A DNA stretch of 64,000 nucleotides from assembly GCA_046153945.1 (NCBI GenBank), contig JBJXFF010000208.1, positions 1 to 64,000 on the forward strand, in the 5' to 3' direction. This document shows positions 1-8,540 of this stretch, piece after piece (the stretch's first letter is position 1; every line of letters starts with the position of its first letter). Origin of the DNA: SXOA01 sp046153945. GTDB lineage: Bacteria > Planctomycetota > Planctomycetia > Pirellulales > Pirellulaceae. The notes under the pieces were generated by a model. That model ran no database searches. It had not been told where the DNA came from and was given only the letters and a program-made list of their open reading frames with translations. The translations under genes and the position numbers were made by a program.

Positions 1-23
1 CGTATAATCGTATTTTCTCAACC

Positions 24-48
24 GGACGGGACTGGAGTCCCATCCTAC
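24..48. repeat. Half of a GTAGGA-type palindromic repeat
   Basis: Read on the minus strand this begins GTAGGATGGG and ends CCCGTCC. It matches the arms of the perfect palindrome at 55587-55648 and the related one at 30731-30789. The matching second arm is not present here or lies outside the window. The TAG stop codon of the amidohydrolase (45-47) is part of this repeat. Confidence 0.7.
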
Positions 49-902
49 GACGGCTGACGAATTCCGAGCAGCGTTAGGCTGTCCCGCTTAATCATCCGCT
101 CAATCGCTTCCATATTCAGCCGCGGCAGGTTGGTCCCTTCGACCATCTTGTTAAGGCTTCGCAGGCCCTCGAGCGTGGCCTGCACATTGGTGAAGGGATA
201 GTCGGTTCCGAAGAGCAGCTTATCCCAGACTCCATATTCCTGCACCAGCATCAGGCTGTGAAAGAACTGGAACGGGCGGTAGTGCAGCGCGCTGATGTCC
301 GCGTAGAGATTGGGGTGCTTGCGAATGGTGACGATGCACTCCCCTTCGTACGGATGACCTAGATGGGCGAGGATCATCTTCACTTCGGGGAACCGCGTGG
401 CGACGACGTCGAGGTGCCGCGGCAACGTACATTCCAGTGGTGCCTGCGCGATGAACGTGGTGCCGGTGTGGAGCAGCACAGGGAGCTTGTGGTCGGTCGC
501 GTAGCGCCAGAGTGGATCGAGCCGCTCGTCGTCGGGCCGATAACCGCCATACATCGGCATCAGCTTGATGCCGGTCAAGCCAAGCTCATGATGGCCAACC
601 CGCAGCTCGCGCTCCCAGCCATCGACAGCCGGATCAACGGACAGAAAGCCGACCAGCTTATCGGGGTGGGCTGCGACATACTTCGCCACATAGGCGTCAT
701 CCACCCACAGTCCGCTTAACCGGGCCTTGCCGCCGAAGACAATCGTCGTCACGTCTGGAGCCGAGAGCCGCTCGTAGTCTTCCCAGCGGACGGTGAGGTC
801 CATCTCCACGCCCGCCTTGGCGCGCTTCGCCTGGCGGCGGAAGTCGTCATTAAAGTCTTCCGGAAATCGCCAGGTGTGGCTGTGAACATCAACAATCGGC
901 AC
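45..902 (-). CDS. Amidohydrolase family protein (metal-dependent TIM-barrel hydrolase)
   Basis: The 285-residue product looks like a member of the amidohydrolase 2 family: a metal-binding HSH pair close to the N-terminus (VDVHSHTW), a central LLHTGTTF strand with a histidine, a later LAHLGHP motif and a C-terminal FGTDYPF aspartate motif, in the order expected for these TIM-barrel decarboxylase/hydrolase proteins. Substrate cannot be told. There is no signal peptide, so it is probably cytoplasmic. The start is GTG at 902, with AGGA about ten bases upstream. It follows the PQQ-propeller gene by 11 bases and is probably cotranscribed with it. Its TAG stop lies inside a dispersed repeat. Confidence 0.88.
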   Translation of the reverse strand: MPIVDVHSHTWRFPEDFNDDFRRQAKRAKAGVEMDLTVRWEDYERLSAPDVTTIVFGGKARLSGLWVDDAYVAKYVAAHPDKLVGFLSVDPAVDGWERELRVGHHELGLTGIKLMPMYGGYRPDDERLDPLWRYATDHKLPVLLHTGTTFIAQAPLECTLPRHLDVVATRFPEVKMILAHLGHPYEGECIVTIRKHPNLYADISALHYRPFQFFHSLMLVQEYGVWDKLLFGTDYPFTNVQATLEGLRSLNKMVEGTNLPRLNMEAIERMIKRDSLTLLGIRQPS

Positions 903-913
903 TATTGCATTTC

Positions 914-2494
914 CTATTTCTTTTCGCCAAACGGATCGGCCCCTTCCGCCGCCGGTTTTTCTTCGGCAGGGGCTTCCGCGGCCGGTGCCTTCGCACCGGC
1001 CGCTGGCTTGGCGAAAGGATCGTCTTCTGCCGGTTTGGTGTCCTCGACATCAGGTTTGGCCTTGCCCCCTTCTTCCTTCTTCTCGCCTGTCTTTTCCGGT
1101 TTTTTCCGCTGGCCGCCGTCTTGCATCAGGCGGATTTCCGGCCATTTGCGGTCGACCTCACGGAAGCACTGCAACAGCCCGGAAGGGGTGCCGACTACGA
1201 TCCGGTCAGTCTCGGTATTCACCATTCGCACCTCCAATTCCGGAGCGGAAATGCTGGCCACGCGGCTGCCGGAGCGGGAGTCGATCACCACCAGGCTGGC
1301 GGTGATGTCGGTGCAGTACAGCCGATCCGAAGTTGCCGCGATAAATCCGCGAATGCCGGAAGTGGTCCATTTTTCCGTCCCTTCCTCCGCGTCGATGGCA
1401 TACATGGTCCCGCTATCGGCGATGGCATAGACAGTATCTCGCACGCCAATCGGTCCGTGCGTGATCGATTCACCGGTAGAAAACCGCCAAGCAATCCCCC
1501 CTCGCGATTCCCGCACCGAATAGACGTAGCCATCCTGCGAGGTGGCAAAAATTTTGTCGGGCGGAAGATACCCGGGCGTGGAAACAACATTGTCTTTGGT
1601 TTCCACGCGGTACTTCACTTTGGCGTCGTTCGTGTTCGCCACATAGACATGTCCGCGGTCGGTGGCCCAGGCCACGCTGTGGTTCAAAACGACCGGCTGC
1701 GTGGTGGGATGCCCCATCGTGCGAAAAGTCGTGGCGGCTCGCCTGGGGTAGTTGACCTGATAAGCTTCGACCTTGCCACTAATGAGCGGTACAAAAATGT
1801 AATCTTCCGTCACTGCCGGCCCCTCCACGGGGGCTCCCGCAACGGCTTTTTCCCAATTCAAGGTTCCATCGCTGGCCTTAAGGACATAGATTTTCGAGCC
1901 GTTGAACACGCAGACCACGTCGTCCGAAGCACCGCAGTTGGAGGTGGGAAACCGCGGATCACCAACAAAGCTGGCCCACTTGGTCTTGCCGGTCTCGCCG
2001 TCAATCGCATGGACGAGACCGCGCTCCGATGTGGCATAAATGGTGATCTCAGGAATAATGTGCATCGACACTTTCGGCATCTCGGCGGCAGGTTTCGCGG
2101 CGGCGGGAGCAGCCGCGGGAGCCTCAGCAGCGGGAGTGGCAAGCAGGGTCAATGCGGCCACCTTCTTGTCAGCGGCTTCCTTGGCCCCTTTCACTCCTAC
2201 GGGATTGCCGAAGGCATCGAGATCCCGCTGCGAAAAGAGGTAGCTCCGTCCGCGATAGGTAACTTCAAATTCGGTGTGGGCCTGGGTGCTGCTGACGTGC
2301 TGGGTCACCCCGCGCATCTTTCCACGCGAACTATCCATCTCCAGATGGGTGAACCACATTCGGGTGAGCCCCGCCCGCTGCGCACCCTCCGAAGATAACA
2401 ATCCCTGCTTGCTGACCTGTCCCAACGATGCCAGCGGAGAAGCGGCAATGGCCAGAACCGCGGCGGTGAGAAGGAGAACCTGACGGCGCAACAT
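914..2494 (-). CDS. PQQ-like beta-propeller repeat protein, exported
   Basis: The 526-residue product starts with a signal peptide (RRQ, then a hydrophobic run ending near residue 25). After an Ala/Pro-rich linker around residues 125-140 it shows repeated blades of the type ATSERGLVHAIDGETGKTKW, YALD/TGxxxW, and AIDAEEGTEKW, typical of PQQ-like (PF13360) propellers. The C-terminal 70 residues are low-complexity Lys/Glu/Pro/Ala. In planctomycetes such proteins are generally envelope scaffold or binding proteins rather than proven PQQ enzymes, and no catalytic residues could be assigned. The ATG at 2494 has a GAGGA upstream. It is the first gene of a two-gene operon with the amidohydrolase. Confidence 0.85.
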   Translation of the reverse strand: MLRRQVLLLTAAVLAIAASPLASLGQVSKQGLLSSEGAQRAGLTRMWFTHLEMDSSRGKMRGVTQHVSSTQAHTEFEVTYRGRSYLFSQRDLDAFGNPVGVKGAKEAADKKVAALTLLATPAAEAPAAAPAAAKPAAEMPKVSMHIIPEITIYATSERGLVHAIDGETGKTKWASFVGDPRFPTSNCGASDDVVCVFNGSKIYVLKASDGTLNWEKAVAGAPVEGPAVTEDYIFVPLISGKVEAYQVNYPRRAATTFRTMGHPTTQPVVLNHSVAWATDRGHVYVANTNDAKVKYRVETKDNVVSTPGYLPPDKIFATSQDGYVYSVRESRGGIAWRFSTGESITHGPIGVRDTVYAIADSGTMYAIDAEEGTEKWTTSGIRGFIAATSDRLYCTDITASLVVIDSRSGSRVASISAPELEVRMVNTETDRIVVGTPSGLLQCFREVDRKWPEIRLMQDGGQRKKPEKTGEKKEEGGKAKPDVEDTKPAEDDPFAKPAAGAKAPAAEAPAEEKPAAEGADPFGEKK

Positions 2495-3139
2495 GGCAAA
2501 ATCCTCGAAAGGAGGAGCGAACGAAATCTGGTGATTAACCCTTTAGTCTAATTGCCCTGGTGGGAAAAAGGATAGCTGCGATCTGGAAAAACGAAAGACT
2601 CCTGCTGGCCCCCTGCATTCGGCGCTCGGCGGGGCGCAGGGATTGGTGACCTCCTCCCGTGACATCCCTTCGAGTTTCTTCCCGATCGAGAACCTGGACG
2701 ATCAGGCGCGATAAGCAACTTTTCACGCCATTTAGGCTCCAATTATTCACTATTCACGATGCATTTTTCGCAGGACTTACGCTCTGCACATTCTCCGCAT
2801 CTCCTTGCTATTTAACATCTTGCGTCATTCACATTTGACGCAACTTGAGTTGTGGTGGCCAAAAACCGCGAATTCTTATTCACTCCCACGCAGGCCAACT
2901 GATAAGTCATTTTCCAGTTCGTTAGAAGCTTCAGCCCTGCCATCTCCAAGCGCCCAAAAGTTAACAACTCTCTTTTGTGGTGCTTCCATGCGTCACCAGC
3001 CAAGCAGTGCAACGAGTGGCTCCCAAGGCAATTCAACCCGACTCCCGCTGCGCAGCAGCGAACTAACCGCCTAATCACGGAACATGGACAATTGTACCAT
3101 TACGGGGTGCCAGATCAAGGCCCTCCGCCAAAGATTTTC
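2495..3139. other. Intergenic region, no gene seen
   Basis: These 645 bases separate the 5' end of the propeller gene from the 3' end of the NIPSNAP gene. Several short open frames exist on both strands, but none has a recognisable protein pattern or a convincing start. The segment around 2735-2900 is more AT-rich than the flanks and probably holds the promoter of the propeller operon. I saw no tRNA, long palindrome or array. Confidence 0.5.
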
Positions 3140-3589
3140 CTACTTTTTTGGCGAGAAGGCCGTGGCGGTCATATAGACGCTTTCCACCTTTTCCACGATC
3201 TTACCGTCCTTTTCAGATGCATCCCGAGCTTTGATCCAATCCGGATCGGCGCGGAAGCCATCCCAGGACTTCTTGGCGGCTTCGACGCTGTCGTGCGAGA
3301 CGACATAGATTAGGACGTGGTCCTTGAGTTTCGGATCGGTCGGCGTCCAGTACATCTCGTTCTTCATGCCGTGCTTCTCAAACAGCTTGAGCGTGTGGTC
3401 GGCGAACCGCTTGTGCAACGCCTCCAGCCGGCCCGGCAGGCAGTAATACGTCCGCAGTTCATAAACCCTTTCACCCTTCGCCGTATTCCCTTGCACTGCA
3501 TCCTCCCCCGCGGTTTGCCCCGCCCAAAAAGCCCCAATGACAGCCGTCATGATCACGATTCCAGCCGACCAATTCAGGTAGCGTCCCAT
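3140..3589 (-). CDS. NIPSNAP family protein with N-terminal membrane anchor
   Basis: The 149-residue product has a hydrophobic N-terminus (about residues 8-24, signal or anchor) followed by a single NIPSNAP-type ferredoxin-like domain: VYELRTYYCLPGR, then FEKHGMK, and DHVLIYVVSHDS..A..SWDGFRADPDW, which is the classic NIPSNAP order. The frame remains open upstream to 3736. I chose ATG 3589 because it is preceded by AGAGGA and starts directly before the signal-like segment. Function of bacterial NIPSNAP proteins is poorly known. It stands alone on its strand. Confidence 0.87.
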   Translation of the reverse strand: MGRYLNWSAGIVIMTAVIGAFWAGQTAGEDAVQGNTAKGERVYELRTYYCLPGRLEALHKRFADHTLKLFEKHGMKNEMYWTPTDPKLKDHVLIYVVSHDSVEAAKKSWDGFRADPDWIKARDASEKDGKIVEKVESVYMTATAFSPKK

Positions 3590-3796
3590 TGCGAAATCCT
3601 CTTCTAAAGGTCGAAAAATGGTTGGAAAGTTGCTCGGAGTGCCGAACCCCAGCCGGCCCCCCGTGCTCCTCAGAGTAGCGGAAGCGGCACCCCAAATCAT
3701 CCCCCTTGCCCGCCCCTCGGCGAGTAACAACCGCACCGACCAGCCACTGCCCTTGACCGCCCTAAGCCCAAGGCGTAACGTATTTTGAGACGATCC

Positions 3797-3867
3797 TGAC
3801 CCCTAGTGTAATGGTAGCACGACTGACTCTGAATCAGTTAGTCAAGGTTCAAATCCTTGGGGGTCAA
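3797..3867 (+). tRNA. tRNA-Gln (anticodon CTG)
   Basis: A full cloverleaf can be drawn: acceptor TGACCCC/GGGGTCA, D arm GTGT/GCAC, anticodon stem ACTGA/TCAGT with loop CTCTGAA giving anticodon CTG, and T arm CAAGG/CCTTG with loop TTCAAAT. The discriminator base is A at 3867 and CCA is not encoded. It reads CAG codons. No terminator-like hairpin follows directly. Confidence 0.95.
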
Positions 3868-4060
3868 CTGTTTGCAGCATAAATACTTACGATGAATTCA
3901 AAGATTTAATGGAATCACGCAGCGCTATGCCGGCGCTTTGAATGGGGAAACATGATTCCCATCCGAGTTATCTTTGGCGCAAGCTAAACCCCCGCCGGTC
4001 GTCCCCCGTCTAGGGCATATTGCTGCCGGCTAGCCAAGTATTAAAATCTCCGAACTTATA

Positions 4061-4083
4061 AAAAGCCGGGTTCCCGGCCTTTA
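4061..4083 (+). terminator. Short GC hairpin before the zinc-ribbon gene
   Basis: AAAGCCGGG and CCCGGCCTTT form a stem around a TT loop, ending 13 bases before the next start codon. It could terminate transcription arriving from the tRNA side or lie in the leader of the following gene. The T run after the stem is only three bases, so the call is weak. Confidence 0.35.
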
Positions 4084-4096
4084 CCTTTCGGAGTGA

Positions 4097-4300
4097 ATGA
4101 TGGTTCCGCCTAAGCCAACGGCTTGCCCCAGTTGTGGGTCAAGCAAAATCGCCAACACTGGAAACAAAGAATTCTACCGACTAGGTGCCGACCGCAAAAA
4201 GGACTCCCCCTACGCAATCATCTTCGCGTTCATGTGCGATTGCGGACATTCGTGGGGAGTTGAAGTGACATCGGAAACTGAGAAATGGGTGGCGAGATGA
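4097..4300 (+). CDS. Small zinc-ribbon protein of unknown function
   Basis: The 67-residue product has two metal-binding pairs, TACPSCGSSK at residues 9-18 and MCDCGHSW near residue 47, separated by a region with aromatic residues, so it should fold as a treble-clef or zinc-ribbon domain. There is no signal peptide. A GGAG lies seven bases before tandem ATG codons at 4097 and 4100. It lies alone between the tRNA gene and an empty region. I do not recognise a named family. Confidence 0.65.
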   Translation: MMVPPKPTACPSCGSSKIANTGNKEFYRLGADRKKDSPYAIIFAFMCDCGHSWGVEVTSETEKWVAR

Positions 4301-5078
4301 GTGCCACTGCCCATACCGCTGGTGAAAATGCTGCGAAGGACGGAAAGACGGCAGCGGATTGTCCTTACCCAATTGGAATTCTCCGCCGTGCTTGGCTGGA
4401 TGGCTTCTTTTCGGAACGGCCAGAAATCTTGCGCAAGGGAAATCGTCCAAAGAGCAAAAAACCCTGATCACTGTAGCGCGGGAGGGATCAAGCTGTCGAT
4501 TTTTTTCTGTCTCTCTTGGCGATGGGCGAGCAACCAAACCTCTTGTTCTACTCACGTTGGGCAACAGGTTTTTCCTCGCCGCCCCGCCGCACGCGCGGAC
4601 GGGGAAGGTGTGACGGTGACAGGGTTAGGCTTTCACCTTCGCTCTTGTCCGAAATACTCCGAAGCAAATCATGTTGTTCGAGTCTTTGGCCCATCTATTC
4701 ATTCGCAAAGGCGATGGTCCTTTTTATCCGCCGGACGTCGCTTTCCGATTCGCTGAAAATCGGGCCTGTGATAGCCACCCCTTGGTTTCCAAGAGGGTCG
4801 TAAACACCTAGGCGAATCGACTTAGGCAGAGGGGTTTGCTTCAGGGCCACCCTTCCACCCGAAAGACAGTGAAAAAATTCAGGCCGACACATCGCCCAAC
4901 ATCGGTAAGTCATTTCAGCACTGCTGATTGTCGTCATCAGTTGTCTAATTGAGGTGGTAAGAAAGCGCGTCGAGGCTCTCCCTGACGCGCTCGACCTAGT
5001 AGACACAAAGCAAGACGGAATCAATATTAGGCCGAGGCCGAAATCAATGGCGAGAACTTAGACGCAAGGAAACGACCG
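4301..5078. other. Long region without a convincing gene
   Basis: These 778 bases hold only overlapping short open frames on both strands. The longest minus-strand one (4695-5024, 109 codons) has no recognisable domain, and its N-terminal half is Ser/Thr/Arg-rich as in spurious frames. The segment may be regulatory, a decayed gene, or an insertion scar. No palindrome longer than about eight bases was noticed. Confidence 0.4.
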
Positions 5079-6299
5079 GTGAAGTTCGAATTCATTCAAC
5101 TCAAGAATCATCACGGCGACGATCAGCAGACGCAGGCCGTCCGCGCGGGCAACCTCATCCATGTCGGCGGACAGATGTCGCTCGACGCGCAAGGCAATGT
5201 CATTGGTACGGATATCGCCACCCAGACGAAGAACGCTTTCGATTCGTTGCAGCGCGTCCTGGAAGCCGCCGGCGCAACGATGGCGGATGTCGTCAAGCAC
5301 AACATCTATTTTCAATGCAATGGCGATGATGCCGCGGTCAAGACATTTCTCGATGAAGTCGACCGAGTCCGCATTCCCTATTTCCCCGATCCCGGCCCGA
5401 CCACCACCGAAACCCACGTTGGTCTGGAGCGCGAAGGGGCCATGATTCTGGTCGATGCTTGGGCCATCGTCGGTGGCAAAAAAGAGTTGCTCTCGCCCCC
5501 CGGACACTGGACCTGGTCCAAAAATCTTCCTTTTGTGCAAGGTTGGAAAGTAGGCGATCTGATTTTTATCAGTGGTCAGCGGTCGCTCGATCAGAACGGG
5601 CAACCTGTTGGCATTGGCGACATCGAAGTTCAGACCGATCACGCCTTCCGCAATCTCGATACGATGCTGATCGCCGCCAGCGGGAATCGCCACAGCCTGA
5701 TGCGGCAGAACACCTATTTTCGCTTTCATGGACAGGGACGCCAAGTCACCGAGTACTGGGAGAAGATGACCAATGTCCGGCGGCGGTACATGGCGGTCCC
5801 CTCCGCCGCGGGTGCCGGTTTGCGAATTACCGGAATGCCATTTTCGCAAGAACTCATTCAGGTCGAAGGAGTAGGTCAATTGGGTGATGAACGGCAGCGT
5901 TTGCAGCCGGAGAATCATTGGGACTGGAGCATCTCCAATTCGCAGTTCACGCAAGGCTGGCGAGTCGGCAAGATGGCGTGGATCGGCGGGCAGATCTCGG
6001 CCGACAATCAGGCGAAGGCCGTCGGCAAGGACCTCGAAACACAGACGCGGAACGTATTCCAGTTCATCCGCAACGTGCTCGGCGAAGGCTCACTGACCGA
6101 AAAGCATGTCGCTAAACTGTACATTTACTATTACGCCCCGGACGATTGGGCAAAGATCGCGGAGGCGAAGGCGACGGTCGCGCGCGTCCAGCGAGAGTTC
6201 TATCCCGTACCGGGGCCGGCCGTCACGGCAATCCGCGTATCGGGCTTCGCCTTCGAGGACCTGCTGATCGAAATCGAAGCAATGGCCGTCTGCGATTGA
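5079..6299 (+). CDS. Protein of three tandem RidA/YjgF-like domains
   Basis: The 406-residue product consists of three consecutive RidA-like (YjgF/YER057c/UK114) domains at roughly residues 1-135, 138-272 and 275-405. Each repeats the pattern VGxLIxxxGQxSLDxxGxxVGxDIxxQTxxAFxxL. Canonical RidA is a 130-residue homotrimer that deaminates reactive enamines, so this chain could form a trimer from a single polypeptide. The arginine that normally follows the PGPAR motif is not evident: the equivalent segments read PGPTTTE, PSAAGA and PGPAVTA. Deaminase activity is therefore doubtful. The start is GTG 5079 with AAGGA eight bases upstream. Confidence 0.85.
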   Translation: MKFEFIQLKNHHGDDQQTQAVRAGNLIHVGGQMSLDAQGNVIGTDIATQTKNAFDSLQRVLEAAGATMADVVKHNIYFQCNGDDAAVKTFLDEVDRVRIPYFPDPGPTTTETHVGLEREGAMILVDAWAIVGGKKELLSPPGHWTWSKNLPFVQGWKVGDLIFISGQRSLDQNGQPVGIGDIEVQTDHAFRNLDTMLIAASGNRHSLMRQNTYFRFHGQGRQVTEYWEKMTNVRRRYMAVPSAAGAGLRITGMPFSQELIQVEGVGQLGDERQRLQPENHWDWSISNSQFTQGWRVGKMAWIGGQISADNQAKAVGKDLETQTRNVFQFIRNVLGEGSLTEKHVAKLYIYYYAPDDWAKIAEAKATVARVQREFYPVPGPAVTAIRVSGFAFEDLLIEIEAMAVCD

Positions 6300-6360
6300 C
6301 CCTGAGACAACCAGTGCGGTCCATTTTGCATTTTCCAGCGGTCACTGCTAAAACAGGGCT

Positions 6361-6804
6361 ATGCTCCAATGCCCACACTGCCGAAATGCTGTTGACGATG
6401 CCAGGGACCTGGCCGGACAGCTTGTTTTTTGTCCATTCTGCCGTGGTCAATTCCAGATGCCCGCGCCGCTGGCAATCGTTTCGACTGCCGGTGCCGCGCC
6501 TCACCGCGCAACAGATCGCGTTCTTCGTCCGCTCAACAGTCCGGGATTGGCGGCTGTGCTGAGTTTTTTCTATTGCGGGCTCGGGCAGATTTACAATGGT
6601 GATTTTGCGAAGGGACTCCTCTTTCTGCTCCTTTATTCGGCTTGTTATGCCGCGTCGGTCGCTTCCATCTGGATCCCCTTGATTCCGGCCTATCCTAAGT
6701 TTCCCGCGTTCTTCGTTTTAGTGCCGCTGGGCCTGATGATCTGGCTGTACGCCATGCTGGATGCTTTTGTGGGGGCGGACAAGTACAACCACCGGCGGCG
6801 GTGA
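6361..6804 (+). CDS. Zinc-ribbon plus TM2-domain membrane protein
   Basis: The 147-residue product starts with an MJ0042-like zinc ribbon (CPHC at residues 4-7, CPFC near 24-27) and continues, after a linker, into a TM2 domain: SFFYCGLGQIYNGDFAKG around residues 68-85 and two or three membrane helices, ending in a basic tail. TM2 proteins are small membrane proteins of unknown role, and the Zn-ribbon/TM2 pairing is common in planctomycetes. It lies 60 bases after the triple-RidA gene and may be cotranscribed. Confidence 0.8.
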   Translation: MLQCPHCRNAVDDARDLAGQLVFCPFCRGQFQMPAPLAIVSTAGAAPHRATDRVLRPLNSPGLAAVLSFFYCGLGQIYNGDFAKGLLFLLLYSACYAASVASIWIPLIPAYPKFPAFFVLVPLGLMIWLYAMLDAFVGADKYNHRRR

Positions 6805-6865
6805 GCAGCGGCAATTGGGATATTCTGCGCGAAGCGTCACTCACAATTGGCCTTTTGGGGAAGCG

Positions 6866-7573
6866 ATGAAGTCGACCGTTGAAGAAATCCGTCAGCGTTT
6901 TGATGCGGAAGCAGACCTTTACACGAACCTGGAAACGGGGCAGGTCTCGGCAGTGGATTCCACGCTCGCCATGAGTCTGGTGGCGGAGGCAGCGGCGGTT
7001 ACGACTTCGCACGCCACAGAGTTGTTGGAGATCGGCTGCGGCGGCGGGAATTACACGTTGAAGCTGTTGGAGCGACTGCCTGCCCTGAATGTCATGCTGG
7101 TTGATCTGAGCCAGACGATGCTTGACCTGGCCGTTCCCAGAGTCCGTCCCCGAACCACGGGTTCCGTGGAAACGATTCAAGGTGACATTCGGACTGTTGA
7201 TTTTGGGAAGGAACGTTTCGACATCATCTTGGCTTCCGCCATGCTGCACCATTTGCGCGGTGACGACGAGTGGCACACGGTCTTCCAAAAGCTGCACGAT
7301 GCGCTCCGGCCCCGCGGCTCGCTGTGGATCTACGATATTGTCGAAAGCCCACGACCTGAGCTACATGCCATTCACTGGCGGCGCTACGGAGAATATCTAA
7401 CGGCGATTGGAGGCGATGCCTTTCGGGAAGAGTTATACGCCCGCATCATTGCCGAAGACACGCCCCGCTCGGTCCCGTATCAGCTTGACTTGCTGCGAGC
7501 AGTCGGCTTTCAGGATGTTGAGTTGCTTCACAAGAACACTTGCTACGCCGCGTTTGGGGCGATCAAGCGATAG
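6866..7573 (+). CDS. Class I SAM-dependent methyltransferase
   Basis: The 235-residue product has the motif I signature LLEIGCGGGNYTLKLL (about residues 57-72), an acidic end of strand two (MLVDLSQTML), and motif post-II QGDIRTVDFG with ILASAMLHHL, matching methyltransferase type 11/12 proteins. The frame is open from 6761, but the ATG at 6866 fits the domain start and has GGGGAAG upstream. The upstream option would overlap the TM2 gene. It heads a tight run with the cupin, ICMT-like and DUF2293 genes. Substrate unknown. Confidence 0.85.
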   Translation: MKSTVEEIRQRFDAEADLYTNLETGQVSAVDSTLAMSLVAEAAAVTTSHATELLEIGCGGGNYTLKLLERLPALNVMLVDLSQTMLDLAVPRVRPRTTGSVETIQGDIRTVDFGKERFDIILASAMLHHLRGDDEWHTVFQKLHDALRPRGSLWIYDIVESPRPELHAIHWRRYGEYLTAIGGDAFREELYARIIAEDTPRSVPYQLDLLRAVGFQDVELLHKNTCYAAFGAIKR

Positions 7574-7593
7574 GTGCGAACTAGCAAGCTGCC

Positions 7594-7923
7594 ATGACCT
7601 TCCCAACCAATCTTTTCGACGATCTCCCCCGGCAGTTGCCCGATGAAGTCTTCACGAAGTTGCTCGAAGCGGACGGCGTCCGCATCGAGCGAATTGTCTC
7701 CCAGGGACATGCCTCGCCACCCGATTTCTGGTACGACCAAGATCAGCACGAGTGGATCGTGGTGCTGAAGGGTGCGGCGCGGCTGCGATTCGAGAACGAG
7801 TCGGTGGAAATGAAACGTGGCGACTTCCAATACATCCCAGCTCACATGAAACACCGGGTCGAGTGGACGACGCCCGATGAGCCAACAATCTGGCTGGCGA
7901 TGTTTTTCCATCGGGAGAATTGA
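7594..7923 (+). CDS. Cupin domain protein
   Basis: This is a single-domain cupin of 109 residues. Cupin motif 1 is around FWYDQDQHEWIVVLKGAARL and motif 2 is around GDFQYIPAHMKHRVEW, giving a candidate metal site from the Glu of HEW and the His of HMKHR. Such proteins bind a metal and small ligands, and are annotated as phosphoribosylaminoimidazole-carboxylase-like cupins in some genomes. It starts 20 bases after the methyltransferase and its TGA stop overlaps the start of the next gene, so the run is translationally coupled. Confidence 0.82.
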   Translation: MTFPTNLFDDLPRQLPDEVFTKLLEADGVRIERIVSQGHASPPDFWYDQDQHEWIVVLKGAARLRFENESVEMKRGDFQYIPAHMKHRVEWTTPDEPTIWLAMFFHREN

Positions 7924-8540
7924 TGGCCGCTGAGTATCCCTTTCGTATTGCCTTGGTGATCGTGGTCGTTCTCACGACCAGCGTTACCGCCTATCATCGC
8001 CTGCAGGCCGCATCGTCGGGGGAGAAGATCTCTCACCGAGAAGAAGGCTATTTCTTTGCGGCGGTTTTGCGGCTGGCGGGACTGTGCCTGTTTGTCAGTA
8101 CGCTCGGATATTTGCTCTTTCCAGCAAGCTTTCAGTGGGCATCGCTGCCAATTCACCCCAGCGTCCGGTGGACGGCCGTAGTCCTTGGCGCAGGCTGTTC
8201 GGTCCTGATGTATTGGACCCTGAGCAGTCTCGGCAAGAACCTTACCGACACCGTGGTGATCCGAACCAACGCGACCTTGGTGACGCACGGTCCCTATCGC
8301 TGGGTCCGGCATCCTTTTTATGTCACAGCAGCGTTGCTCATGGGCTCGGTAACTTTGCTAACAGCAAATTGGCTGATTGGCCTAACCAGCCTCCTCGTCC
8401 TTACCTTGCTCGCCATGCGGACGAAGAAGGAAGAGCAAATGCTCATCGAACGATTTGGGGACCAGTACCGAGACTACATGGCGAGGACCGGTCGGTTCAT
8501 CCCGCGAATTACCACCTTTAGGAAGTCTACTGACGAATGA
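7923..8540 (+). CDS. Isoprenylcysteine carboxyl methyltransferase (ICMT)-family membrane protein
   Basis: The 205-residue product has four or five membrane helices and the C-terminal ICMT/PEMT signature LVTHGPYRWVRHPFYVT near residues 118-134 followed by EEQMLIERFGDQYRDYMARTGRF, which forms the SAM pocket in the family. A TTG at 7920 gives one additional residue, but the ATG at 7923, overlapping the cupin stop as TGATG, is the better start with GGGAG five bases upstream. The methyl acceptor in bacteria is generally unknown. Confidence 0.85.
   Translation: MAAEYPFRIALVIVVVLTTSVTAYHRLQAASSGEKISHREEGYFFAAVLRLAGLCLFVSTLGYLLFPASFQWASLPIHPSVRWTAVVLGAGCSVLMYWTLSSLGKNLTDTVVIRTNATLVTHGPYRWVRHPFYVTAALLMGSVTLLTANWLIGLTSLLVLTLLAMRTKKEEQMLIERFGDQYRDYMARTGRFIPRITTFRKSTDE

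Noticed and set aside
905..2398. A 497-codon open frame on the plus strand opposite the PQQ-propeller gene
   Set aside because: It has no recognisable domain and is antisense to a protein with signal peptide and propeller blades.
4695..5024. A 109-codon minus-strand frame in the empty region
   Set aside because: No domain or credible ribosome-binding site was seen and its N-terminal half is Ser/Arg-rich; kept only as part of the unexplained region.
5058..5954. A 298-codon minus-strand frame
   Set aside because: It is antisense to the triple-RidA gene and shows no domain pattern.
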